This document shows, piece by piece, positions 56,301 to 64,000 of a stretch of 64,000 bases of DNA. Within the stretch, counting starts at the first letter, position 1. The number at the start of each line of letters is the position of its first letter. The translations under genes were made by a program, and so were the position numbers. The notes beneath the pieces were generated by a model, which saw only the letters and a list, made by a program, of their open reading frames with translations, had not been told where the DNA came from and searched no databases. Origin of the DNA: Terebella lapidaria (lineage: Eukaryota > Annelida > Polychaeta > Terebellida > Terebellidae); assembly GCA_949152475.1 (NCBI GenBank), contig OX424569.1, positions 34,207,950 through 34,271,949 on the forward strand, in the 5' to 3' direction.

Positions 56301-57550
56301 GACTTTTTCCGGGCGTCTTCATCCATCCCGACCTGCCAGTAGCCACTGGTCAGGTCGAGAGTGGAGAACCATTTAGCGTCTGCACAGGCTGCTATGGTGT
56401 CGTCTATTCTCGGCAACGGATAAGCATCTTTCTCCGTGACTGCATTTAACCGCCGGTAATCGACGCAGAACCGGGTGGTCCCATCCTTTTTCTTCACAAG
56501 GACAATCGGTGCAGCCCACGGACTGCTACTTTCTTCAATGACGTTCTTGTCTTTCATCTCCTGAATCAGACTGCTCACCAGCTCTCTCTTGTCTGGCGGA
56601 ATTCGTCTGGTTGGCTGCTTAATCGGCCGGTGACTGCCCGTGTTTATCTGATGTTGTACCTCGTTGGTCTGCCCCAGTTCTCCGGCATCATTACTGAAGG
56701 TCAGCTTATTCCGAAATAGGAGGTCGGTTACTCTCTCGCGGAAATGACTCGGCACTGCATCCTGGGTCTGCTCTGCTAACTGCCGCAGCTTCTCGTACCC
56801 GCTCCAATTCCGCCCGGCCTCCGACTCCGTGGAAATCTGCACCTTCCGGCTCCGTTCCGCCAACGGCACAACACTGCAACCGGCTGCTAAGGTGGTCATC
56901 GTCGCCAACTGCGCTCCTTTCTTGATGATTACCGGCTCTGCCATCACGTTGATCACTCGAACCGGGACTGTTCCTTGCTTTATCCGGGATAAAGTTCTCC
57001 CGATCAGCCAAGGTCTTTTCTCCGTAGGCTCCTGCGGCATTTCTAGTACTCCTTCTGCTTCACGGACACTCTCTGCTTGTCCTATAATCAGCTGTTCCGT
57101 TTCCGGCGGAATTTGGTAATCTGCTACAGCGTTGATCGGAAACGGCTCCCTGGTCTGCTCGAACATGGTGAGGAACACCTCCTGGCTGCCCATCTGCATG
57201 GTCATCCGGTCGAAGTTTATGCCGGATACTCGGGAACGGATGAAATCCATCCCCAGTATTCCTTCGTCTTCACAGTCTGCAATCTCGAACGTCACGGTCT
57301 CAGCTACTCCTGCGATGTTGAGTGGAAGTTCTTTCCGGCCATGTGTCCGTATGTTACTTCCGTCAACCATTGAAAGACGAATCGGCGACCGCTTCAGCTT
57401 CATTCCGGGTTTCCGGATCCGTTCCCAGGTTTGTAGGTTGAGCATTGTGACAGTGCTGCCGGTGTCGATTATCAGCGTTACTGGCTCTCCGCATACTCTG
57501 GCTGTCACACACATGCCCACCTCGCCCCTGGGACCGGGTCCGTGAACCAC
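53393..57550 (-). CDS. pol: Pol polyprotein of element 2 (protease, RT, RNase H, integrase)
   Basis: The frame holds 1,385 residues counted from a GTG at 57550. It is open further upstream and lies in the -1 frame relative to Gag, so it is probably made by frameshifting. Domains: aspartic protease (IIDTGSTVTML, D29); RT (FCVDYRRLN 361-369, FSTLDLTSGYWQVG, and catalytic YLDDIIVYS at 461-469); RNase H (ILDTDASDTGLGAVL near 606-620); a V/A/K-rich repeated linker (about 781-900); integrase zinc domain (H1004, H1011, C1041, C1044) and catalytic D1072, D1132, E1168; a GPY/F-like region (about 1300-1345, RKWSGPKLVLSRFTDV). No chromodomain is seen. All catalytic residues are present. Confidence 0.95.
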   Translation of the reverse strand: MVHGPGPRGEVGMCVTARVCGEPVTLIIDTGSTVTMLNLQTWERIRKPGMKLKRSPIRLSMVDGSNIRTHGRKELPLNIAGVAETVTFEIADCEDEGILGMDFIRSRVSGINFDRMTMQMGSQEVFLTMFEQTREPFPINAVADYQIPPETEQLIIGQAESVREAEGVLEMPQEPTEKRPWLIGRTLSRIKQGTVPVRVINVMAEPVIIKKGAQLATMTTLAAGCSVVPLAERSRKVQISTESEAGRNWSGYEKLRQLAEQTQDAVPSHFRERVTDLLFRNKLTFSNDAGELGQTNEVQHQINTGSHRPIKQPTRRIPPDKRELVSSLIQEMKDKNVIEESSSPWAAPIVLVKKKDGTTRFCVDYRRLNAVTEKDAYPLPRIDDTIAACADAKWFSTLDLTSGYWQVGMDEDARKKSAFCVPGGLYQFKVMSFGLCNAPGTFERLMEKVLGGLSWKTCLIYLDDIIVYSKTLEDHIRDLQEVFSKLREADLKVKPSKCKFFQPEVSFLGHIVGRDGIRTDPAKTEAVRKWRTPTNLTELRSFLGLCSYYRKFVPKFSEIAAPLNHLTEKGVPFRWQTEQEQAFAELKNRLVSAPILGYPREQGRYILDTDASDTGLGAVLSQKQGNQERVITYLSRSLTKEERRYCVTRKELLAVVFAVQKNKQYLLGRHFLLRTDHGSLTWLMNFKEPQGQVARWIELLSEFHFDIEHRPGRIHNNADALSRSPCSQCGKIDWKQAKIDAWNYGERIRQTRSEETPQPKPKKGGRRKRSRRSGGEAELTEEAVPRKAVAVAEKAASRKPVAVAVTEEAVPRKTVTVAEKAASRKPVAVAVTEEAVPRKAVAVAEKAASRKPVAVAVTEKAASRKPVAVAVTEKAVSRKPVAVAVTEKAVPGEADAVAEQIRLAENADQDTVLGQKYRPDDLQRMQQAEPWYSLVTSLIDGSGTAGGVDFSSMSSEEKVLYGMRKTLLKVDGVVYRKWRTAEGTSRMQLITPKELRQEIFRLAHQSRTGGHLGSRRMAASIRRRYFWPAMMRDIKQWVLSCDECASRSMQNLKRSPMQKYRVGAPMERVAMDVMGPLPKSTRGNRYILVIGDYFTKWVEAYPMPNQEAVTVADIFVNQFAARYGIPMEIHTDQGRNFESDLLRNVCRILGIHKTRTTAFRPQSDGFIERFNRTLQQILSLYVSERQTNWDQLVPLAMAAYRSTPQETTGQSPNLLMLGREVNTPVELLIGRPPGESTAEVTEYGSQLRERLEAVYKAVRAKSGREMERQKKLYDRRKVNNQFQPGDRVWMAVKTRKKGKAPKLQRKWSGPKLVLSRFTDVTYEIAESETRQKVVHFDLLKPYNGVKHPRWMKRRMADSWRQTEPPKQSSVPETEPTVSESDTDSE
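54840..55215 (-). repeat. Tandem repeat coding the RNase H-integrase linker
   Basis: A 26-codon-type module (EKAASRKPVAVAVT with an EEAVPRKAVAVA partner) repeats about four to five times in the plus-strand phrase CGGCTTCCGGGACGCTGC. It is in frame. The older element has only a short, non-repeated linker here. Confidence 0.85.
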
Positions 57551-57612
57551 CTGCCTGTTATGGGGGTGTCCTCTCTTCCGGGTCCCGGATTTCCCCTTTT
57601 CCGCGACCCGCT

Positions 57613-58902
57613 CTAGTTTTCCGGCTGCTGCTGCTGCTGTCGTGGCTGCTGCAATTGTTGCTGCTGCTGCTGCTGCTGCGGCTGCTGCTGCTGCTGCTGT
57701 TGTCGCGGCGACTGCTGCTGTTGTGGTTGACGCCGCTGCTGCTGCTGCTTCGGCTGCCTACAGTCTCGGGCAAAATGCCCTTTCCGGCCACAGTTGAAAC
57801 ATTCTAAATCCGCTCGGGAACTGCGCTGCTGCTGCTGTCGGCTAACCGCTTCCTTGACCTGAGTCATCAGATCCGCCATCTGCTGCTGAGTCTGCTCGGC
57901 TTGCTTCCGCAATTCGTTCACCTGCTGGCTCCACTCCGGCTCCGTGTTCAGCTGCCTCGTCCGGTGTCGCTCCGCTGGTCTGCTGTTGTCCGTTTTCATG
58001 ATACTCTCATACTCGGTAGCGAAAGCCAGGGCCTGCGACAGCGTTTCCGGGTGGCTTTTCAATACCGACAACCGCATATCTCGGTTAGTCAGGCTGTTGC
58101 AGAAATGCATCTTCATGAGCACTTCTGTTGTTGCCGGATCTGCTTTTGGGTAAGCTAGCCGCGTCTTGCTCCGTATGTCTCTGGCCAGCTCGGACAGCTC
58201 CTCCTCCGGCTGCAATTTCCGTGTCTGCAATTCTGCCTGGAAAACAAATGTTTTCTCCCCCGGACAAAACTGCTGTTTTAATGCCGCCACAACCGTATCA
58301 AAGCTGCGTCTCTGCTCCGCGGACAGATCCAGTAGTATGCTGCGGGCGTTACCCCTCAAACTGACACATAAGTTCAGCGCCTTTTCCTCTGCTGTCCAAC
58401 GGTAGTACCGAGCGTATTCAAGGAGGTGAGCCTCATATTCCGGCCACGGATCAGTTCCGTCGTATGTCATTAATCTGGCTACTCCTGCCCTTGGTGCTGG
58501 CTGTTGTACTGCTTCTGCCTGCTGCTGCTTTCCGGTTACTGCCAGGTGCTGCTGAAACACCTCCATTTGGGTCGCCAATAATCTGGTCAGGTTGTCGACT
58601 AAGTTCTCTCCGCCTTCCGGGTCCGCATCCGGTTCCCGATCGCCAGCCTGGTCCGGAAAGTTAACTTCCGCCTCTGCTAACTGCTCTGCAGGCTGTTCTC
58701 CTTGAGGAACCCGGAGGGGCTCGTCTGCAACTGCTTTCTGCATTTCCGGCTGCAACAGCTTCCGCTCGGCAGGACGAACCGCTTCCTTTTCCGCAACCGG
58801 CATCTGCAACGGCTCAGCTCCTACTGCTCCTACAGGCTGCTCCGTGTCCGACACGGCTGCCTTCAGCTGCTGTTCCGCCAATTTGCCCCGTCTAGTAGTC
58901 AT
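57613..58902 (-). CDS. gag: Gag protein of element 2
   Basis: The ATG at 58902 lies 10 bases after the primer site and opens 429 residues. The N-terminal 100 residues are acidic. A capsid-like region (about 140-310; DPWPEYEAHLLEYARYYRWT, FCPGEKTFVFQAELQTRKLQ, LKSHPETLSQALAFATEYES) precedes a single CCHC zinc knuckle (C368, C371, H376, C381: CFNCGRKGHFARDC). The last 45 residues are a Gln-rich tail coded by CAG repeats. The stop is TAG at 57613-57615. The pol frame overlaps and is -1. GGAAAAC just before the stop is a non-canonical possible slip site. Confidence 0.93.
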   Translation of the reverse strand: MTTRRGKLAEQQLKAAVSDTEQPVGAVGAEPLQMPVAEKEAVRPAERKLLQPEMQKAVADEPLRVPQGEQPAEQLAEAEVNFPDQAGDREPDADPEGGENLVDNLTRLLATQMEVFQQHLAVTGKQQQAEAVQQPAPRAGVARLMTYDGTDPWPEYEAHLLEYARYYRWTAEEKALNLCVSLRGNARSILLDLSAEQRRSFDTVVAALKQQFCPGEKTFVFQAELQTRKLQPEEELSELARDIRSKTRLAYPKADPATTEVLMKMHFCNSLTNRDMRLSVLKSHPETLSQALAFATEYESIMKTDNSRPAERHRTRQLNTEPEWSQQVNELRKQAEQTQQQMADLMTQVKEAVSRQQQQRSSRADLECFNCGRKGHFARDCRQPKQQQQRRQPQQQQSPRQQQQQQQPQQQQQQQQLQQPRQQQQQPEN

Positions 58903-58912
58903 ACTGCAGATG

Positions 58913-58930
58913 ATCCCACCGCTGCCACCA
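58913..58930 (-). other. Primer-binding site, tRNA-Leu (element 2)
   Basis: The plus strand reads ATCCCACCGCTGCCACCA, the 3' end of animal tRNA-Leu with CCA (18 of 18 to the sequence I recall). Six bases (AAAAGT) separate it from the LTR. Confidence 0.85.
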
Positions 58931-58936
58931 AAAAGT

Positions 58937-60323
58937 TGTAACGGGTTTGAACCCTTCTGTGACGTCTTGATGAACCGATTTTCTAGGGAGGTGGGTGAGT
59001 GGTTGTTTAACCGGAGCTGAAACGGTAAAACTCCGGGAAACTGCTACTGTTGTACGGTTGAACTCCGGCTAGAAGTCTCTAAGGTTGGTAGCGTGGTCTG
59101 GAATGGACCTCTTAACCGTTGCCCGACTGCTAATCTGCAACTGCACCTGTAAAGTAAGGATCCGGAGGCGTTTCCGTCTCCGGGTACTGCAACTGCTCCG
59201 TCGGGAAACCGCTTTACTGCAACAGCTCCGTCGTTTTCCGTCTTACTGCAAACTGCGACTGCGCCTGGAATAAAGAATCCGGAAACGTTGCCGTTTCCGA
59301 ATACTGCAACCGCTCTGCCAGGTTCCGCCGCACTGCAATCTGCTCCGGTTGGCTCCGCCTCACCGCAACCTGCGACTGCACCTGAAATGGAGTATCTCGG
59401 AAGTGTTCCTACTTCCGGTTACCGCAACCGCTCCGTCAGGTACTGCCTCTGCAACTCCGTCGTCCGGTACCGCCTCTGCAACTGCTTCGTCGTTCCCGTC
59501 TCTGCAACTGCTCCGTCCGATACCGCCTCCGTAGTTGCTCCGTTGATTTCCACCTCCGTCTCCGTCTCCGACTCCTTCCTCGGTGATCTGGGTTCTTAGA
59601 TCACCCTAAGACGTCGTTACAACTTGGTCTTAACCGACTGTAGTCTTATCTCCCTTTACTCCGTATAACTGTCTTTTCCGGGAAACTAACTTTATTATAA
59701 CTTCCAGTTCCCTAACGAACACGGAAAAACAACTCGGTTGAAGTTTTCATGTTTATTTTCCAAGTTCACAGTCGGAAGACTTAACTGCTATCATCTGGAT
59801 GACTCTATCCGGAACAAGGGAGTACTCTGCTATGGGAGAAGGGGTCTGCACAGGTCGACGTCAGGACACCAACTCCGCCGTCCGCTGTGAAGCGGGGGCT
59901 TTTATAGACCTGAGACCCACGTCACGTGACCAACCTATTGTGACGTCATAGTCCGCCAAAACACTGATATTTTCCGGATTTCTAAAAACACTCTAGAACC
60001 AATCAGTGGCTGACACGTCACCTTTTAAACCGAAAACGAGGCTGATCACATGACCTTCCGGAAATAACGTCATTACGTTTTTGTACTCCATTGTTCCGGC
60101 TCCGTGTCCGGTTCCGTCTCCGTCTCCGGATCCGTCTCCGGCGTTACCAACATCATAAATTACTAAGTTGCGAGACGGAAAACCTTTAAAACATTAACAA
60201 TACGGAACCGTATGAACCTTTAAACACATATACACCCTAATAAACGGTTATTTAACCATAATATCACAAAACACTACAATAATACCTAGGGGAAACCTTT
60301 GGGTACGCCCCAAAACCGTTACA
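58937..60323 (-). repeat. LTR (5' LTR of element 2)
   Basis: It is the same length (1,387 bp) as 47706-49092 and identical to it as far as I can read. TATA lies at 59900-59906 (plus). It drives the element from right to left, against the host gene. Confidence 0.97.
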
Positions 60324-60327
60324 ATAT

Positions 60328-60574
60328 TTTGATAATTTTAAGATTATTCCAAAATAATATATATCAGATGAATATTCCTGTGATGTTGTATATGACTGGT
60401 AGCACAGTGAGGTAAACTGAGGTGCAATGAGATACTAAATGAAATAAAACTAAAATAAAACCTGCTAAAAGCATTTACTACACCAACAATTCTACCCCCA
60501 TCACACAAACAAAATCATTCTTGATCATTATTCAACAGACTGTATGATGTGGTGATGACACTTGTATTCCGCAG
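60328..60574 (+). other. End of the large intron and acceptor
   Basis: AT-rich sequence ending in CTTGTATTCCGCAG, a good acceptor for the exon at 60575. Confidence 0.6.
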
Positions 60575-60799
60575 GTCCCTGTCCGTGTGTGGAGCCGTGA
60601 GGAGGGGCAGCCTGTACTGGACGTGTGCTGGGAGAGTGAGGGAGAGGACGCGGCTCTCCTCTACACGACACTGCACTCTGTCAGACGGGTGTCGGTGACG
60701 GGAGAGCCGCTCCCTCTGTCACTGGACACCACACGCATGTTCACGCCAATGTTCGTGTCGTGTACCGGTGACGGGGAGTGGGCGGTGGTGGCGGACTTT
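60575..60799 (+). CDS. Beta-propeller exon 1 of the proposed Schlafen fusion gene
   Basis: The exon is 225 nt, phase 0 at both ends, with acceptor GCAG and donor GTAAGT (60800-60805). It encodes VPVRVWSREEGQPVLDVCWE, then SEGEDAALLYTTLHSVRRVS, PLPLSLDTTRMFTP, and FVSCTGDGEWAVVADF. The blade-like pattern (DVCW, LLYTTL-SVRRVS, GEWAVV) resembles NHL/WD-type propellers at the end of TRIM-like invertebrate proteins. It joins in frame to the 25-nt exon at 17917. Confidence 0.7.
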
Positions 60800-60904
60800 G
60801 TAAGTATCAATCTGTTACCACCAATACAGTCAGATTATAAAGATGTAAAATTAAGATTATAAAGTCTTAAAGGTGTACCAATACAGACAGACTATATGTC
60901 GCAG

Positions 60905-61033
60905 GACTCGTGGACAGCATACCACCGCGAGGCCCCGGGGGTCTACCGTCGACACAGCAACAACCCAGTGGACGGGGATCCTCTCTCAGTCCGCGTCACA
61001 CCACAGGGCCGTCTGGCTGTGATAGTGGAAAAG
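60905..61033 (+). CDS. Beta-propeller exon 2
   Basis: The exon is 129 nt, phase 0 at both ends, acceptor GTCGCAG and donor GTGAGT. It reads DSWTAYHREAPGVYRRHSNN, then PLSVRVTPQGRLAVIVEK. It continues the same blade spacing (PQGRLAVI) as the flanking exons. Confidence 0.72.
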
Positions 61034-61235
61034 GTGAGTGTGATGTGCATATTAAATATTTTTGTTAGTATTATAGAATTTATTTTATATTTTAATGTAG
61101 AATTATTTCCTTGCCGAATCATGTCAATTTCATTACTTCCAATACATTCCAACATTGGTTAACCTGACTGTCTACTACATACACGTACGTGTACAGACTC
61201 AGTACAATCACACGCCAATAATTATAACCATCATA

Positions 61236-61238
<3 letters not shown>

Positions 61239-61284
<46 letters not shown>
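61239..61284. repeat. (TTA)n microsatellite directly before an acceptor
   Basis: About fifteen TTA/ATT units run up to the acceptor TACCAG at 61281-61286, in place of a normal pyrimidine tract. Confidence 0.95.
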
Positions 61285-61285
<1 letters not shown>

Positions 61286-61286
61286 G

Positions 61287-61710
61287 CACAACGGGTATTT
61301 CCTTCGGCTGTACAGAGGTGTGTCAGACCCCGGCCAGGTCTGGGAGCAGCGTGTATCTGCCTCTGTCTCCCTCTCTGGGTCGTTCCCGCCCCCAGGCCGC
61401 CTGTCCGTGTCAGCGAGCGGTGACATCCTCGTCTGTGAACCGAAGGGTGTGAAGAAGTACCGCGGCACAGACGGGTCACACCTCACCACCGTCCGTTACC
61501 CTGCCGGCCTGGAGAACCCCAGAGCGGTGTGCGCGGCCCCGTCCGGCCGTGTGTGGGTCGGGTGCGTGGACAGGTCCGTGTGGCTGTGTGACGGGACGGG
61601 AGGGGACAAGCTCATTGAGACAGGAGGCGAGTGGGTGAACAGTCTGGCTCTCCACGGTCACCGTCTGGTGGTGGCTACAGACCGTGGGTTACAGATGTAT
61701 GATGTGTCAG
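61287..61710 (+). CDS. Beta-propeller exon 3
   Basis: The exon is 424 nt, starting in phase 0 and ending after one base of a codon, with donor GTGAGT (61711). It reads HNGYFLRLYRGVSDPGQVWE, PGRLSVSASGDILVCEPKGV, KKYRGTDGSHLTTVRYPAGL, PSGRVWVGCVDRSVWLCDGT, and NSLALHGHRLVVATDRGLQM. At least four blade-like repeats are visible (GRLSVSASGDILVCE; GRVWVGCVDRSVWLC; RLVVATDRGLQMYD). Confidence 0.75.
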
Positions 61711-62058
61711 GTGAGTGTTTGATACGCATTGATATGACCACAGCCAGATATATGTAACTATTATCATCAAGAAGAAATAATGATGATTCTCATATTGGGC
61801 ACACTGATATTGAACATATGATATCTAAATAACATGATATTATTCCAAGTATATTCGAAATTCATATAGACCTGTGTGCGTTGTGTATCAACATCACAGC
61901 AACAATATTCTCTGGAATCTGCGGTGACTTGGCACATGGAATAACTGATACTGTACATGTGTGACGTGTAACTAAATAATGTAACCAATACATGTATAGT
62001 AAATGTACATGTACAACTCAATGACACACAACATACAAATTGTTACTGTTATCAACAG

Positions 62059-62099
62059 GTGCAGCCAAGATTCCACGCGGTAAAACTCCAGTCCAGTGA
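62059..62099 (+). CDS. Last coding exon of the proposed gene
   Basis: The acceptor ATCAACAG at 62051-62058 is followed by two bases that complete a Gly codon, then AAKIPRGKTPVQ and TGA (62097-62099). The phase agrees with the previous exon. The end is short and plain, and the exon continues as 3' UTR. Confidence 0.6.
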
Positions 62100-64000
62100 C
62101 AGATTCGGGTGTGTCACATGTTGGATAACACAAGTCGTAGTGGAAGTGGTTCAGCAGGACCAGAGGACTCCCAAACTGGTTATGGGAGGTCAGGAAAGCT
62201 CAGAGAATAACAATAATTTTGCTTGAACAAAGAGCACCAGTCATCTGAATGAGCAGATTTCATAGAGATAGAATACTTAGAACATTCACCGTCTATTCTG
62301 ATATAAGGGGTGGCTGTAGGATATTTTGTTGTTTGTTCCATGGATTCAGCTGACGTTTTGTGCTGCTAATGTTGTACTTATTCCAGGAAGGACATTACAT
62401 GCCTGCAGTATCATGAGTATTGTCCGGTGTCTGATATCAGTCGGGTTTGAAGTTATAGTTACTTACATTTACACATGTTTCCTCAATAGTGAGGTCGCTC
62501 TTATGTCCTGTAGCTTGGGAACGGGGACTATACGACTGTCATCTATCTAGAGTATATTATACTGTCGGTATCATTCATAATCACGGATCACTGAGATCGT
62601 ATTGTGGTCCCAGTTTAGCGATAAATTCTGTTCCAATGTATGTACATGTATTATCATACAGTGCCACTTCGATGTGGAATAAAAGGATCCAGTTCCAACT
62701 TGTGTTGCTGTTGTACAAGCCCAGAGCGGCCCAAGTAATGTATGCTGCTTGTTCATCTATATTCGATGAAGATTAAAAAGCTACATTTTTAGTGTAATTG
62801 AACGAATTAAACGAGTAATATTACGGAACAGAACAAGGTACTTGGCCCCCAGAACGGCATCTCACATGCTGTGTCTAATCTACTGGTCATAAACCGATAA
62901 CAGCCTACAACCATAGCATACATAGTGTGTTACTTGTTTGGCGACTTAGATTGGAGGAGTCGTATAAATATACAAAGCAGCTGGGGCATTGTAATAGGCC
63001 TCCAGACGTAACATCGTCTTCACTAATTTAACACGCCTTCATACAACAATACATAAAAAAACACTTTTGAAAACAATATCGGAAGGTATTTGACAATATG
63101 CTGGACTTTCAAGACTGATAGTCGTTTTGTAGCTATGGACAAAACGTGTATTGTCTATTTAAAATATTAACACACATTTTTATGTTGTGCTCTTCCTTCT
63201 GGTGAAGCTAACATACAAATACATAATACGTCAACATCACTGATCGTATATTAGGCAAAAAGCTTAAAGTTAGAATCAATTTTAAAATCAGCCAAATTGA
63301 GCATTCTTGTTTGTCACGCAAACTTGACAGATACTCAGAAAATTGCCGTTAATCGTGCATAAAAACAATGAATAGAGAATTATCGGCCTGCCTACATTGC
63401 CGGTTGCCACAGTATCTAGACAAATACCAATTACATCATCAGACTGTGTATAGAACTCGCCCGCAAGCGGGTCGCTTAGAGGAAAAAAATGATGCGCACG
63501 AATTTGAATCTTGATTTGGAAACTCAATTTAGGCACATAATACACATTTTCAGACCCAAATTTGTACGATTTCTCATCCTATAGACAAAATAAAGCTATC
63601 GCAGAATGAAAAAATTTTGTCAATTCTAAAAGTGATTATAGCTTTAATACTCATCAATACCTATGCAATGAAGAACCCCGATGCTTGTAGCACAAGTACA
63701 CGTTATCGGATTAAGTTGAAGAGCAAGAATACTCAACAGAACAGAACAGAATTCATTTATCTTATGTAACAAAAACAACAATGGAATAACAAAACACTTT
63801 CAACTTAGGTTTGTACATAGGCGGGACGCCAGAGGAGTTATCCACTCATCGAGCTGGCGACTACGGAGCCTCTGAGAGGACATGGAAGAAATATTTTTAG
63901 CACATTGTTAGCACAATTTTCCTTGTTTGGAGCGGTAAAACTAGCACGTTTGTTACGTTCCATTTTTTGACTGCATCTTAAGTTCTAACAATCATACGCA
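62100..64000 (+). other. 3' UTR and downstream sequence
   Basis: No further gene is supported. An AATAAA at 62678-62683 could be the polyadenylation signal of the host gene, but others occur. Small open frames here have no recognisable domain. Confidence 0.45.

Larger units (their letters stand above)
47706..60323 (-). mobile_element. Complete Ty3/Gypsy LTR retrotransposon with two accessory genes (element 2)
   Basis: The 12.6-kb element has 1,387-bp LTRs at both ends and a 4-bp duplication ATAT (47702-47705 and 60324-60327). On the minus strand it reads 5' LTR, tRNA-Leu primer site, gag, pol, a 258-residue zinc-finger gene, a 619-residue zinc-finger/RS gene, polypurine tract and 3' LTR. I found no difference between the LTRs by eye and no break in the main frames, so it is recent and may be active. 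It lies in the proposed intron of the host gene, antisense to it. Confidence 0.97.

Overview
This is eukaryotic, animal nuclear DNA. The evidence is spliced host exons with GT/AG boundaries, several families of retrotransposon, a tRNA-derived SINE, long minisatellites and fold-back repeats. The mix of a Schlafen-type gene, a LINE, a Penelope-like RT, Ty3/Gypsy elements and tandem-array-bearing dispersed repeats suggests a marine invertebrate, perhaps a lophotrochozoan such as a mollusc. That placement is inference; no gene here fixes the species.

Layout. 1-5904 is a minisatellite with a 24-bp unit that grades into a 31-bp unit. A broken LINE (about 5905-9898, minus strand) is inserted in it, and the array resumes at 9899 and decays by about 11340. 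A large host coding exon at 12386-15216 encodes a Schlafen-like protein (two AlbA-like lobes plus a P-loop helicase-like domain). It ends at a perfect GTAAGT donor that overlaps its apparent stop codon. A phase-compatible 25-nt exon lies at 17917-17941. Four further phase-compatible exons at 60575-62099 encode a beta-propeller. I propose one gene of about 1,224 codons, with an intron of about 42.6 kb.

The large intron is full of mobile DNA. It holds a Penelope-like RT fragment, three Ty3/Gypsy LTR elements all read on the minus strand (19006-28098, 40162-44929, 47706-60323), a 145-bp tandem array in a dispersed repeat, diverged duplicated repeats, a decayed von Willebrand A exon, a SINE and three fold-back structures. 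All three LTR elements have paired LTRs and 4-bp target-site duplications (ATAC, TAAT, ATAT).

The youngest LTR element (47706-60323, LTRs identical by eye) has gag, a complete pol (protease, RT, RNase H, integrase, GPY/F-like end) and then two extra genes between pol and the 3' LTR. Both extra genes encode C2H2-type zinc-finger proteins, one with an RS-rich region. Each is preceded by its own TATA/E-box/CCAAT-type promoter that resembles the LTR promoter. The older element at 19006-28098 has the same two genes but has lost RT and RNase H. The unrelated shorter element at 40162-44929 has lost gag through RNase H, yet keeps integrase and a zinc-finger/RS/coiled-coil gene. That gene has an internal TATA promoter whose upstream repeat array is also found in the LTR. 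This recurring design of a Gypsy element with LTR-like internal promoters driving zinc-finger accessory genes is the most unusual system in the window, together with the putative Schlafen/beta-propeller host gene.
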